Part shown: positions 1-10,785 of the stretch, piece after piece
Layout: each line of letters begins with the position of its first letter
How positions within the stretch are numbered: the first letter of the stretch is position 1
Assembly (NCBI RefSeq): GCF_005222675.1
Contig: NZ_STGE01000009.1
Location: 248,001-312,000, forward strand
Length of the DNA: 64,000 nucleotides
From: Mycolicibacterium sp. CR10
GTDB taxonomy: Bacteria > Actinomycetota > Actinomycetes > Mycobacteriales > Mycobacteriaceae
Direction of reading: 5' to 3'
Notes under the pieces: model-generated
What the model saw: only the letters and a program-made list of their open reading frames with translations
The model's database searches: none
Told to the model about the DNA's origin: nothing
Made by a program: the position numbers and the translations under genes

Positions 1-942
1 ATCCCGGTGCCGTTCTACCACTGTTTCGGCATGGTGATGGGCAACCTGGCGTGCACCTCGCACGGCGCCACGATGGTGATTCCGGCGCCGGGCTTCGACC
101 CGGAGGAGACCCTCAAAGCTGTTGCTGCACAGCGCTGTACGTCGCTGTACGGAGTACCCACGATGTTCATCGCGGAGCTGTCCCTGCCGAGTTTCGACGA
201 CTACGACCTGTCGAGTCTGCGGACCGGGATCATGGCGGGGTCGCCATGCCCGGAGAAAGTGATGCGCGACGTCATCGACCGCATGCACATGAGCGAGGTC
301 GCGATCTGTTACGGCATGACCGAGACCTCCCCGGTGTCCACCCAGACGCTGTCGACCGACTCGCTGGACCGCCGGGTGAGCACCGTCGGGCGGGTCGGCC
401 CGCACCTGGAGATCCAGGTCGTCGACGAGGCCGGCGCGCAGGTGCCGCGGGGGACGCCGGGCGAACTGTGTACCCGGGGCTACAGCGTGATGGCCGGCTA
501 CTGGAACGACCCGGACAAGACCGCCGAGGCCATCGACCCCGACGGGTGGATGCACACGGGTGACATCGCGGTCATGGATGACGACGGCTACCTCAGCGTG
601 ACCGGCCGCATCAAGGACATGGTGATCCGGGGCGGCGAGAACATCTACCCCCGTGAGATCGAGGAGTATCTGTACAGCCACCCCCACATCGTCGACGCCC
701 AGGTCGTCGGGGTATCCGACGAGAAGTACGGCGAAGAGTTGATGGCGTGGATCCGGGTGGTCGACGGCGCGACACCACCGTCCGCCGACCACCTGCGGGA
801 GTTCTTCGCAGGGCTGATCGCCCACCACAAGATCCCGCGCTACGTCCAGGTCATCGACGAGTTCCCGATGACCGTGACGGGCAAGGTGCGCAAGGTGGAC
901 CTGCGCAGGCGCGGGGAGGAACTGCTCGGCGGTGACGGGTGA
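1..942 (+). CDS. fadD35: Acyl-CoA synthetase, FadD35-like (5'-truncated by window edge)
   Basis: C-terminal part of an AMP-forming acyl/aryl-CoA synthetase (ANL superfamily), which activates a carboxylic acid as acyl-AMP and then as CoA thioester. The frame is open from base 1, so the true start lies outside the window. Visible motifs are the adenylate-binding core YGMTETSPV, the GWMHTGDIA motif, the hinge [16 protein letters not shown], and the conserved C-terminal lysine in [10 protein letters not shown]. The opening [12 protein letters not shown] resembles the M. tuberculosis FadD35 type, so that name is a recollection by similarity. Its stop overlaps the next gene (GTGA), suggesting translational coupling. 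Confidence 0.85.
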   Translation: MPVPFYHCFGMVMGNLACTSHGATMVIPAPGFDPEETLKAVAAQRCTSLYGVPTMFIAELSLPSFDDYDLSSLRTGIMAGSPCPEKVMRDVIDRMHMSEVAICYGMTETSPVSTQTLSTDSLDRRVSTVGRVGPHLEIQVVDEAGAQVPRGTPGELCTRGYSVMAGYWNDPDKTAEAIDPDGWMHTGDIAVMDDDGYLSVTGRIKDMVIRGGENIYPREIEEYLYSHPHIVDAQVVGVSDEKYGEELMAWIRVVDGATPPSADHLREFFAGLIAHHKIPRYVQVIDEFPMTVTGKVRKVDLRRRGEELLGGDG

Positions 943-1484
943 GGATCGCACCGCTGCGGCTGCAGCAGCGCGACGGCCGCACGTGTGGACCGTCGGTGGC
1001 CGTCGTCGCGGGAGCGCTCCTGGATCCCCGGTACCGGTCCGCGTTGTCGGGTCCGGACTCCGGCCGGGCGTGGTTCGCCGACGAGCAGTTGCGGGTGCAC
1101 GCGCTGGTGAACCGGATCTGGCCGCGGGCGCTCGGCACCACGCCGGTGGGGATGGCGCGGGCGCTCACCGTCCATTCGCGTCGTCGCGGGGTGCGCTACC
1201 GGTGGCGGATCTGGCGGGGGCGCCGTGACACGCTCGCCGATGTCCGACATGCGGTCGGGTCGGACCTGCCCGTCGCGATGCTCGTCGGCAGGTTCATCCC
1301 CCGGCACTGGGTGCTGATCGTCGACGCATCGGCCGGGCAGCTGCAGTGCTATGAACCGTCATCGGGCGAGGTCCGCACCATCGGAGTCGATCAGGTACGG
1401 CGCGCGCAGCTGACGGGCCTGGGTTACCCGCGGCCGTTCGCCTTCGTGCTGCCCAGCTCCGAAACCCGCTCTGCCACCGCGTGA
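939..1484 (+). CDS. C39-like papain-fold cysteine peptidase candidate
   Basis: 181-residue protein starting with GTG inside the stop of the upstream acyl-CoA ligase. Residues about 9-17 read QQRDGRTCG, a Gln followed six residues later by Cys-Gly-Pro. Near residue 126 is RHWVLIVD, a His in a beta strand with Asp five residues on. A Gln oxyanion hole, Cys and His-Trp-Val-Leu-Ile-Val-Asp pattern is typical of C39-like papain-fold peptidases, so I infer a thiol protease or transglutaminase-like hydrolase. No signal peptide or membrane segment is visible, so it is probably cytosolic. The last 61 bases overlap the convergent PaiB-like gene. The family call is from motif recognition only. Confidence 0.55.
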   Translation: MRIAPLRLQQRDGRTCGPSVAVVAGALLDPRYRSALSGPDSGRAWFADEQLRVHALVNRIWPRALGTTPVGMARALTVHSRRRGVRYRWRIWRGRRDTLADVRHAVGSDLPVAMLVGRFIPRHWVLIVDASAGQLQCYEPSSGEVRTIGVDQVRRAQLTGLGYPRPFAFVLPSSETRSATA

Positions 1485-2062
1485 TCGGCCTGCTCGGATG
1501 AGTCACGCAACCCCGAGACCACGCCGTCGCGGTTGCGTTGGGGCTGATTCTGCGACATCTTCGCCTTGCCTTCGACCGAGGTGATCGCCAGCTCCAGGCC
1601 GACGATGGCGTGGAGCTGACCGCTGATGTAGGCCTCCGGCGCGTCGGTGACCTGCCAGGGCTCGGCCCGGTTCCGCTCATGGTGGTCGGTCAGCTGGGTG
1701 ACGAGCGCGCGTAGCCACTCCGGGTCGTCGTGGGCGGCGAGGTGGCCGTGGACGGCGAGCATGTCGTAGTTCCACGTCGGCACGACCTTGCCGGTCTCCT
1801 GCTTGGTGGCGTAGAAGCCGGGCGAGATGTAGGCCTGCGGGCCGGGGAAGATCGCGACCGTGTCGGCTCCGGCGGCCTGCCAATGCGGATTGGCGCGCGC
1901 GACGTGCCCGATCAGGGAGTGCCGGATCGGGTCGTAGAGCAGCGGCAGCGGGGTGACCAGCATTGTGGTCGCGGTGTGCGTGACGAGGTGAGCGAACCCT
2001 CCGCGGGCGAGTGCATCGCGGGTGTCGGCCTCCGACAGTGCGAACTTCGGCGGGATGTACAT
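1424..2062 (-). CDS. PaiB-like FMN-binding negative transcriptional regulator
   Basis: 212-residue protein of the PaiB/FMN-binding split-barrel family; members bind flavin and in Bacillus affect protease and sporulation genes. The start MYIPPKFAL is the canonical PaiB N-terminus (M-Y-x-P-x-x-F), so I start at 2062 although the frame stays open to 2173. Conserved blocks are the HLPLLYDP-like VTPLPLLYDP, a GHVARANPHW segment with FMN-contacting residues, FPGPQAYISPGFY, VPTWNYDMLAVHG, and a C-terminal AIVGLELAITSVEGKAKMSQNQ. Its 3' end overlaps the convergent C39-like gene by 61 bases, and it diverges from lhgO with a 73-base gap. Confidence 0.85.
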   Translation of the reverse strand: MYIPPKFALSEADTRDALARGGFAHLVTHTATTMLVTPLPLLYDPIRHSLIGHVARANPHWQAAGADTVAIFPGPQAYISPGFYATKQETGKVVPTWNYDMLAVHGHLAAHDDPEWLRALVTQLTDHHERNRAEPWQVTDAPEAYISGQLHAIVGLELAITSVEGKAKMSQNQPQRNRDGVVSGLRDSSEQADHAVAERVSELGSTKANGRG

Positions 2063-2135
2063 GATCGGTGACCCCAGACTCTGGTGAACAGGCGTGGTGA
2101 GATCTTCGCCGCTACGCTCCCGCAAGGGGGTTCCA

Positions 2136-3347
2136 ATGACCGAAGAACGAGTCGCGATCGTCGGCGGTGGCATCGTCGGCGTCGCCGTCGCGCGGGAGGT
2201 CCTGGCGCGCCATCCCGACGCCGCGGTGACGCTGTTCGAGAAGGAAGACCGTCTCGCCGCGCATCAGACCGGCCGCAACAGCGGGGTGGTGCACGCGGGC
2301 CTGTACTACCAGCCGGGGTCGGCCAAGGCCCTGCTCTGCCGCCGAGGGGTGGGACTGCTCGAGGACTTCTGCGCGCAGCGCTCGATCCCGCGCATCTCCT
2401 GCGGAAAAGTGCTGGTGGCGCTCGACGATGTCGAACGCGAACGGCTGACGGGTATCGAGGAGCGGGCGAACGCCAACGGGGTGCCGGGGGTGCGGATCAT
2501 CGGGCCGGACGAACTCCGCGAACTGGAACCACATGTGCGCGGCGTGGCCGCCCTGCACTCCCCGTCGACGTCGATCGTGAACTACGCCCAGGTGACCGAG
2601 GCGTTGGCGGAGGACGCGACGGCGGCTGGGGCGGCCGTGCGGCTCAGCCACGAGGTGACCGGGTTGCATTCGCGCGGAAAGGAAGTGCTGCTGACGGCAC
2701 GCACCGCCGACGGCACCGAGGTTAGTGCTTTCGATCGGGTGGTGGCCTGCGGTGGACTGCAGAGCGACCGGCTCGCCGAACTCGCCGGAGACGGCCCCGA
2801 CCCCGTGATCATGCCGTTCCGCGGTGAGTACTACGCGCTCAAACCCCAGCGCCGCAATCTGGTCAACGGGCTGGTGTATCCGGTGCCCGATCCGCGGTAC
2901 CCGTTTCTGGGAGTGCATCTCACGCCGCGGGTCGACGGTGAGGTACTCGTCGGGCCCAACGCCGTTCTCGCTCTTGCCCGCGAGGGCTACACCTGGCGGA
3001 CCGCCTCGGTGCCCGACCTCCTCGGTGTCGCACGCACGCCGGCCTTCTGGCGATTCGCCCGCCAGCATTGGCGCACCGGCATCAGGGAGATGTACGGCTC
3101 GGTGAGCAAGCGCCGGTTCATCGCCGCGGCGCGCGCGTATGTGCCTGAACTCGACGACGACGACGTGGTGCCCGGACCTGCCGGCATCCGCGCGCAGGCA
3201 CTCGACGCCGACGGCGGCCTCGTCGACGATTTCCGGATCAGCGTGCGCGACCGGATCGTCGTGCTGCGCAACGCGCCCTCTCCGGCGGCAACGTCGGCGC
3301 TCGCCATTGCCGAGCACATCGTGCAGAGCATCGACGCTCAGCCGTAG
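2136..3347 (+). CDS. lhgO: L-2-hydroxyglutarate oxidase (LhgO family)
   Basis: 403-residue FAD-dependent oxidoreductase of the DAO superfamily, predicted to oxidise L-2-hydroxyglutarate to 2-oxoglutarate. The N-terminal Rossmann motif VAIVGGGIVGVAVAREVL binds FAD. The following HQTGRNSGVVHAGLYYQPGS block is the LhgO signature, and RNAPSPAATSALAIAEHI closes the FAD site near the C-terminus. The ATG at 2136 is chosen because the run caaggggg precedes it at ribosome-binding distance and the protein then begins just before the FAD motif. An earlier in-frame start at 2094 would add 14 residues. Confidence 0.88.
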   Translation: MTEERVAIVGGGIVGVAVAREVLARHPDAAVTLFEKEDRLAAHQTGRNSGVVHAGLYYQPGSAKALLCRRGVGLLEDFCAQRSIPRISCGKVLVALDDVERERLTGIEERANANGVPGVRIIGPDELRELEPHVRGVAALHSPSTSIVNYAQVTEALAEDATAAGAAVRLSHEVTGLHSRGKEVLLTARTADGTEVSAFDRVVACGGLQSDRLAELAGDGPDPVIMPFRGEYYALKPQRRNLVNGLVYPVPDPRYPFLGVHLTPRVDGEVLVGPNAVLALAREGYTWRTASVPDLLGVARTPAFWRFARQHWRTGIREMYGSVSKRRFIAAARAYVPELDDDDVVPGPAGIRAQALDADGGLVDDFRISVRDRIVVLRNAPSPAATSALAIAEHIVQSIDAQP

Positions 3348-3379
3348 GCGCGCAGCGGTAGGGGCTCAGCGGTAGGCGC

Positions 3380-3694
3380 TCAGGCAGACCTCGGCTCGGT
3401 CGATTCGCCGGCCTCGGAGATCCGCCGCTGCGCCTCGCCGACCGAGATGCGAAGCCGGCGTGCCAGCACCTCGGCCCAGGGAGCGCCGGCGAACTGGACC
3501 GGCGGCGGGCCGGCGACCATCCGGCCCAGCAGTCGACGTTGCAGTCCCGTCAGCTGCTTTTCCATCGCGTCGAGACGGATCAGCACGGCGCGCTGATCGC
3601 CGGGGCGCAGGGACTGGAATGGCAGGGCCGCGAGCGCCCGGAATGCGTCGTCCGCGGCGTTGAGCACCGCGGTTACCTCGTTGTTCGAACTCAT
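3380..3694 (-). CDS. Short DUF222 (13E12 repeat family) N-terminal-only protein, SOS-controlled
   Basis: 104-residue protein matching only the N-terminal part of DUF222/13E12 proteins, which are usually about 400 residues or more with a C-terminal HNH nuclease domain. Recognisable family features are the alanine-rich opening, the DQRAVLIRLDAMEKQLTGLQ helix and the LARRLRISVGEAQRRI helix that normally leads into the rest of DUF222. No HNH motif follows before the stop, so it is either a naturally short paralogue or a truncated remnant. The chosen ATG lies inside a perfect LexA box. A TATCGT -10-like hexamer sits 7 bases upstream, giving a leaderless mRNA. A start at 3724 is possible but is not supported by a ribosome-binding site. 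Confidence 0.7.
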   Translation of the reverse strand: MSSNNEVTAVLNAADDAFRALAALPFQSLRPGDQRAVLIRLDAMEKQLTGLQRRLLGRMVAGPPPVQFAGAPWAEVLARRLRISVGEAQRRISEAGESTEPRSA

Positions 3695-3700
3695 GTTCGA
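3685..3700. promoter_or_regulatory. LexA/SOS box overlapping a start codon
   Basis: TCGAAC-N4-GTTCGA, a full match to the mycobacterial SOS box. On the minus strand the spacer ATGA contains the start codon of the DUF222 protein, so LexA would cover both transcription start and initiation codon. 13E12 family genes are established members of the M. tuberculosis LexA regulon. Confidence 0.88.
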
Positions 3701-3739
3701 GACGATAGTCCGGAGGTCCGACATCGATACATTGGTGGC

Positions 3740-4195
3740 ATGGCCAGAAAGCTCGCCACCGCCGATGTGGTGCCCCTCTCCGAGCTGCTCGACTTCATCC
3801 GGCCGCGGCACCGCATGGTCCTGACCACGTTCCGCGCGGGAGAGTCCTTGCACAGTTCGCCGGTCACCGGAGGGGTGGACGCCGACGGTCGCATCGTGGT
3901 CGCCACCTACCCCCAGCGAGCCAAAGCCGCCAACATCCGGCGTCGTCCCCGTGCCAGTCTGGTGGTGCTCTCCGATGAGTTCGACGGCCCCTACGTTCAG
4001 GTCGACGGGTTCGCCGAGGTGCTCGATCTTCCCGATGCTGTCGAACCGCTCGTCGAGTACTTCCGGTCCGTCGCAGGTGAGCATCCGAACTGGGACGAGT
4101 ACCGCCAGGCGATGGTCGACCAGAAGAAGTGCCTGATCAGGGTCACGCCGCAACGCTGGGGACCGGTGGCGACGGGCGGCTTCCCACCCCGGTGA
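3740..4195 (+). CDS. PPOX/FDOR-B class split-barrel oxidoreductase (probably F420-dependent)
   Basis: 151-residue pyridoxamine-phosphate-oxidase-like split-barrel protein. The layout is that of mycobacterial flavin/deazaflavin oxidoreductases of group B: a short N-terminal helix, LTTFRAGESLHSSPVTGGVD, IVVATYPQRAKAANIRRRPRASLVVL, then YVQVDGFAEVLDLP, and a C-terminal KKCLIRVTPQRW. Members use F420 or FMN to reduce small molecules, and the substrate cannot be told here. The ATG at 3740 fits the family start and lies 8 bases after a GATACA -10-like element, suggesting little or no leader. It diverges from the SOS-controlled DUF222 gene 45 bases away. Confidence 0.8.
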   Translation: MARKLATADVVPLSELLDFIRPRHRMVLTTFRAGESLHSSPVTGGVDADGRIVVATYPQRAKAANIRRRPRASLVVLSDEFDGPYVQVDGFAEVLDLPDAVEPLVEYFRSVAGEHPNWDEYRQAMVDQKKCLIRVTPQRWGPVATGGFPPR

Positions 4196-4264
4196 GAGCC
4201 GGGGCCTGAACAGGCCGAACAGGACGGTGGACGCCGTCTGTGGTAGTCAGAGCTAGCGGACGCG

Positions 4265-4309
4265 TTGCATCAGCTAGCACGTCAAACTATAGTCTGGACA
4301 CATGTCCAG
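4265..4309 (+). promoter_or_regulatory. SigA-type promoter with overlapping palindromic operator
   Basis: TTGCAT (4265-4270), 17-base spacer, TATAGT (4288-4293). Directly after the -10 lies CTGGACA-CA-TGTCCAG (4294-4309), a perfect 7-2-7 inverted repeat over the expected transcription start. Its 12-base core is the reverse complement of the core at 8102-8113 at the TetR gene, so I infer one repressor for both. Confidence 0.72.
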
Positions 4310-4367
4310 GAGGGTTCGGATTACTTGTTTGTCTCGATTCGGCCAGCTCAGGGATATGTGAGCTGAC

Positions 4368-5603
4368 ATGCGCATCGCGTTGCTGTCCTATCGGAGCAAG
4401 ACCCACTGCGGTGGTCAGGGCGTCTACGTCCGACACCTGAGCCGCGGCCTGGTGGAACTCGGCCACGATGTCGAGGTCTTCTCCGGGCAGCCCTACCCCG
4501 AGATCCTCGACCCCCGCGTGCGCCTGACGAAGGTGCCCAGCCTGGATCTCTACCGTGAGCCGGACCCGTTTCGCATTCCGCGTCCCAGCGAGATCAAGAC
4601 CAGTATCGACCTCCGGGAGCTGCTGACCACCTGGACCGCGGGCTTCCCGGAACCCAATACCTTCAGCCTGCGCGCCGCGCGGCTCCTCGCCGAACGCCTC
4701 GACGACTTCGACGTCGTGCACGACAACCAGTGCCTGGGCACCGGACTTCTGACCATCGCGGCGTCGGGACTGCCGGTGGTCGCCACCGTCCACCACCCGA
4801 TCACCCGGGATCGGGTGCTGGATGTCGCCGCCGCCACATGGTGGCGCAAGCCGCTGGTGCGCCGGTGGTACGGGTTCGCCGAGATGCAGAAGACCGTCGC
4901 CCGCCAGATCCCCGAGCTGGTGACCGTCTCGTCGACGTCGGCCACCGACATCGCCGAGGACTTCGCCGTCAGCGCCGACCAGCTGCACGTCGTGCCGCTC
5001 GGTGTGGACACCGAGCTGTTCCAGCCGGCTCAGGGGCGGGTGCGCAACCGCATCATCGCCATCGCCAGCGCCGACGTTCCGCTCAAAGGTGTCAGTCACC
5101 TGCTGCACGCCATCGCCCGACTGCGTGTCGAGCGCGACCTCGAACTGCAGCTCGTCGCCAAACTCGAGCCCAACGGACCGACCGAGAAGCTGATCGCCGA
5201 GCTGGGCATCTCCGACATCGTGCACAGCTCCAGCGGGCTCAGCGATTCCGAATTGGCCGGCCTGCTCGCGTCCGCGGAAGTCGCCTGTATTCCGTCGCTG
5301 TACGAGGGGTTTTCGCTGCCGGCCGTGGAGGCCATGGCCAGCGGCACCCCGATCGTCGCCAGCCGGGCGGGTGCGCTGCCCGAGGTGGTCGGCGCCGACG
5401 GTGAATGCGCGAGACTGGTCAAGCCGGCCGACGTAGAAGAGCTGACGACAGTGCTCGGCGAACTCCTCGATTCGCCGATGGAGTTGCGCAGGCTCGGCGA
5501 CAACGGACGGCGACGCGCGCTCGAGGTGTTCAGCTGGGAATCCGTTGCCGCGCAAACCGTTGCCGTGTACGAGCGGGCCCGCGAAAGGGTGGGGACATGC
5601 TGA
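4368..5603 (+). CDS. Family 4 glycosyltransferase
   Basis: 411-residue GT-B glycosyltransferase. The N-terminal domain opens with MRIALLSYRSKTHCGGQGVYVRHL, the glycine-rich acceptor loop of GT4 enzymes. The C-terminal domain carries PLGVDTELF and the donor-binding E-x7-E motif in EGFSLPAVEAMASG followed by GTPIVASRAGALPEVV. No transmembrane segment is seen. It is first in an operon (stop overlaps the methyltransferase by 7 bases), so it probably adds a sugar to a lipid or small molecule modified by the downstream enzymes. Donor and acceptor are unknown. A 58-base leader follows the operator-covered promoter. Confidence 0.85.
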   Translation: MRIALLSYRSKTHCGGQGVYVRHLSRGLVELGHDVEVFSGQPYPEILDPRVRLTKVPSLDLYREPDPFRIPRPSEIKTSIDLRELLTTWTAGFPEPNTFSLRAARLLAERLDDFDVVHDNQCLGTGLLTIAASGLPVVATVHHPITRDRVLDVAAATWWRKPLVRRWYGFAEMQKTVARQIPELVTVSSTSATDIAEDFAVSADQLHVVPLGVDTELFQPAQGRVRNRIIAIASADVPLKGVSHLLHAIARLRVERDLELQLVAKLEPNGPTEKLIAELGISDIVHSSSGLSDSELAGLLASAEVACIPSLYEGFSLPAVEAMASGTPIVASRAGALPEVVGADGECARLVKPADVEELTTVLGELLDSPMELRRLGDNGRRRALEVFSWESVAAQTVAVYERARERVGTC

Positions 5604-6314
5604 CCGTCGACTTCGACCGTCTCGGCGTCGGCGCCGGAACCAAGGTGATCGATGTCGGCTGTGGTGCGGGGCGTCATACCTTCGAGGCGTTCCGCCGCGG
5701 CGCCGACGTGGTCGGGTTCGACCAGAGCGCTGCCGATCTCAACGACGTCGACGAGATCCTGCAGGCAATGAAGGAGCAGGGGGAGGCCCCTGCCTCGGCC
5801 CGGGGCGAAGCGGTCAAGGGCGATGCGCTGGAACTGCCCTACGGCGATGGCACGTTCGACTGCGTGATCGCCTCGGAGATCCTCGAACATGTTCCCGCCG
5901 ATGACCGTGCGATCGCCGAACTGGTACGTGTCCTCAAACCCGGTGGCGCCCTGGCGATCACGGTGCCACGCTGGCTTCCGGAACGGATCTGCTGGGCACT
6001 GTCGGATGACTACCACGCCAACGAGGGCGGCCACATCCGCATCTACCGGGCCGACGAGTTGCGTGACAAGGTTCTTGCTCACGGCCTGACGCTGACGCAC
6101 ACACATCATGCGCATGCGCTGCATTCACCGTACTGGTGGCTCAAATGTGCTGTCGGGACAGAGAAGTCGGAGCACCCGGCGGTGGCGGCCTATCACAAAC
6201 TGCTGGTCTGGGACATGATGGGCCGGCCCTGGCTGACCCGCACGGCCGAGGCGGCGCTCAACCCGCTGATCGGTAAGAGCGTCGCCCTCTACTTCAGGAA
6301 GCCCGGCGTTGCCG

Positions 6315-6322
<8 letters not shown>
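5597..6322 (+). CDS. Class I SAM-dependent methyltransferase
   Basis: 241-residue methyltransferase of the Methyltransf_11 type. Motif I is VIDVGCGAGRHTF at about residue 18, acidic motif II is VVGFDQSAADL, and motif post-I/IV is GTFDCVIASEILEHVPADD followed by LKPGGALAITVPRW. The ATG at 5597 overlaps the end of the glycosyltransferase, giving tight coupling. The C-terminal half (HHAHALHSPYWWLKCAVG) is less standard and probably forms the substrate cap. In context it likely O- or C-methylates the glycosylated product of this cluster. The acceptor is unknown. Confidence 0.82.
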
Positions 6323-8674
<2,352 letters not shown>

Positions 8675-8677
<3 letters not shown>

Positions 8678-8699
8678 CGTCAGCGCTGCGGTGACGTCA
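8675..8699. terminator. Possible bidirectional terminator between convergent TetR genes
   Basis: TGACGTCA (8675-8682) and TGACGTCA (8692-8699) are self-complementary octamers that can pair as an 8-bp stem with a 9-base loop. They begin at one stop codon and end at the other. No T-run follows, so termination is a weak inference. Confidence 0.35.
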
Positions 8700-9278
8700 G
8701 CGGGGGCCGAGCATCGCCGTCGCGGCGGCCACCGCCGGCTCCACGACACCGCTGACTTCGCCGCCGTCCTCGACAAAAAGCGCGGTGAGTTCCCGCAATC
8801 CGCCGAGCAGGATCAGGGCCATGGGTCGCGATATCGGGGAGATGTGCGCACGGCGGAAGCCGGCGTTGTCGGTCAGGTCGACCAGCATGTCGGTCAGGTG
8901 ATCCATCGCCAACCGGTGCAGCGGCCGTGCCACCGCGCCCAGCGCGGGGGCTTCCCGAATCCAGCTCAGGGTGACGGCGGGTCGCGCCTCGATGTGATCG
9001 ACGTACGCGCCCACCGCCTGACGGATCTGCAGCTGCCAGTCCGCCTCGGAGTCCACCGTGGACTGGATCAGGGCGATCAGGTCCTCGTTGTTCCTGCGCA
9101 GCAGTTCGATCAGACACTCTTCCTTGCTGGCGAACTGCTCGTAGAAGGTGCGCTTGGACGTCCGGGCGTGGCGCACGATGTCCGCGACCGTGGTCTCGCG
9201 GTAGCCCCGCTCACCGATCGAGGTCGCCAGGCCGTCGAGAAGGCGATCGGCCACCGAAGTGAGCGCTGGAGCCGTCAT
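8697..9278 (-). CDS. TetR-family regulator divergent from cyp138 (Rv0135c-like)
   Basis: 193-residue TetR repressor. The DNA-binding domain runs through RLLDGLATSIGERGYRETTV, ADIVRHARTSKRTFYEQFASK and EECLIELLRR in residues about 10-60. The remainder is the ligand-binding domain with the RPMALILLGGLRELTALFVE helix. It diverges from the P450 gene, as Rv0135c does from cyp138 in M. tuberculosis, so it is the likely local repressor. A perfect palindrome in the shared intergenic region is its probable operator. Confidence 0.85.
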   Translation of the reverse strand: MTAPALTSVADRLLDGLATSIGERGYRETTVADIVRHARTSKRTFYEQFASKEECLIELLRRNNEDLIALIQSTVDSEADWQLQIRQAVGAYVDHIEARPAVTLSWIREAPALGAVARPLHRLAMDHLTDMLVDLTDNAGFRRAHISPISRPMALILLGGLRELTALFVEDGGEVSGVVEPAVAAATAMLGPR

Positions 9279-9321
9279 CGGTAACCCGCCTCCTCACACC
9301 CTTGCCTCGTCGTGGTACCAC

Positions 9322-9336
9322 CCGGTACCGTACCGG
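9322..9336. promoter_or_regulatory. Palindromic operator candidate in the TetR/cyp138 intergenic region
   Basis: CCGGTAC-C-GTACCGG, a perfect 7-1-7 inverted repeat, surrounded by further GGTAC words at 9314, 9324 and 9346. It lies between the divergent starts (9278 and 9386) and is the natural TetR-type target there. Confidence 0.5.
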
Positions 9337-9385
9337 ACATGACCGCGGTACACCGAAGTACCAACCGATCGAGCGGGGGCCTTTC

Positions 9386-10750
9386 ATGAGCGAAGCCACG
9401 ATCACCACGCCACCGCCGGTGACCGGTGCGCCGTCTGAGGAATCCGTGGCGCCGACCCTGCCCGTGCGGCTGCCGCCACATCCGCGCATCCCCAGGTTCT
9501 TCCAGGGTTTCGGGTTCTCGGTATCGCGAAAGTGGACCGTCGCCCGGATCGCCCGCCGGTACGGCGACGTCTTCACGCTGGCTCTGCCGGTCTTCGGCAG
9601 AACCGTCGTCGTCACCGATCCGATGCTGGCCAAGCAGTTGTTCATGGCCAACACCGACGATGTGGGCAACATTCAACCCAACCTGTCGCGGGTGTTGGGC
9701 TCGGGCTCGGTGTTCGCCCTCGACGGCCGGGACCACCGCCGCCGGCGCAAACTGCTGACCCCGCCGTTCCACGGCAAGAGCATCAAGAACTACGAGCGGA
9801 TCTTCGAAGAGGAGACGCTGCGGGAGTCGGCGAACTGGTCCGAGGGGCAGGCGTTCGAGACGCTGGAACCGATGATGCGCATCACGCTGAACGCCATCCT
9901 GCGGGCCGTATTCGGTGCCGACGGTGCGCATCTCGACGAGTTGCGGCGCATCATCCCGCCGTGGGTGACGCTCGGTTCACGCCTGGCCGTCCTGCCGACG
10001 CCGGTGCGCACGTACGGCCGGTTCAGCCCGTGGGGAAGGTTGGCGGCCTACCGTCGCGAGTACGACGCCGTGATCGATCGTCTCATCGACGCGGTACAGG
10101 CCGACCCGAACTTCGAGACCCGCGATGACATCCTGGCGCTGCTTCTGCGCAGCACCTACGAAGACGGTTCGACGATGTCGCGCCTGGACATCGGCGACGA
10201 ACTGCTCACCCTGTTGGCGGCCGGTCACGAAACCACCGCTGCCACACTGGGTTGGGCGTTCGAGCGCATCAGCCGCCATCCCGACGTGCTGGCCACGCTC
10301 GTCGCCGAAGCCGACACCGACGGCAACGAGTACCGGCAGGCGACCATCCTGGAGATCCAGCGCTCGCGCACCGTCATCGATTTCGCCGGCCGCCACGTCT
10401 ACGCGCCCGTCTTCGAACTCGGTGAATGGGTTATCCCGCAGGGCTATTCGATCGTCGTCGCGATCTCGCAGGTGCACCATCGGTTGCAGGAGTTCCCGAA
10501 CCCGGAGCGCTTCGATCCCGAACGCTTCATCGGCGAGCGTCCGAGCACGTTCGCCCACATTCCTTTCGGGGGTGGCACCCGGCGCTGCGTCGGCGCCGCG
10601 TTCGCGAACGTCGAGATGGACGTGGTGCTGCGAACAGTACTGCGGCACTTCACGATCGATACAACCACCGCGCCGGGGGAGAAGTCACACTCACGCGGTG
10701 TGGCCTACACCCCCAGCGACGGCGGCCGAGTCATCGTGCACCGCCGCTGA
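9386..10750 (+). CDS. cyp138: Cytochrome P450 (CYP138-like)
   Basis: 454-residue heme monooxygenase. I-helix AGHETTAATLGW gives the oxygen-activation Thr, the K-helix ExxR is EIQR, and the heme loop FGGGTRRCVGA carries the proximal ligand Cys at about residue 401. The proline-rich LPPHPRIPRF near residue 35 is the usual hinge before the catalytic domain. ATG at 9386 has gagcggggg as ribosome-binding site. The TetR-P450-msrA order matches Rv0135c-cyp138-msrA of M. tuberculosis, which supports the name; the substrate is not known. Confidence 0.85.
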   Translation: MSEATITTPPPVTGAPSEESVAPTLPVRLPPHPRIPRFFQGFGFSVSRKWTVARIARRYGDVFTLALPVFGRTVVVTDPMLAKQLFMANTDDVGNIQPNLSRVLGSGSVFALDGRDHRRRRKLLTPPFHGKSIKNYERIFEEETLRESANWSEGQAFETLEPMMRITLNAILRAVFGADGAHLDELRRIIPPWVTLGSRLAVLPTPVRTYGRFSPWGRLAAYRREYDAVIDRLIDAVQADPNFETRDDILALLLRSTYEDGSTMSRLDIGDELLTLLAAGHETTAATLGWAFERISRHPDVLATLVAEADTDGNEYRQATILEIQRSRTVIDFAGRHVYAPVFELGEWVIPQGYSIVVAISQVHHRLQEFPNPERFDPERFIGERPSTFAHIPFGGGTRRCVGAAFANVEMDVVLRTVLRHFTIDTTTAPGEKSHSRGVAYTPSDGGRVIVHRR

Positions 10751-10785
10751 GGCGGCGGATCAGACCGCCACGGCCGAGCCGTGAA

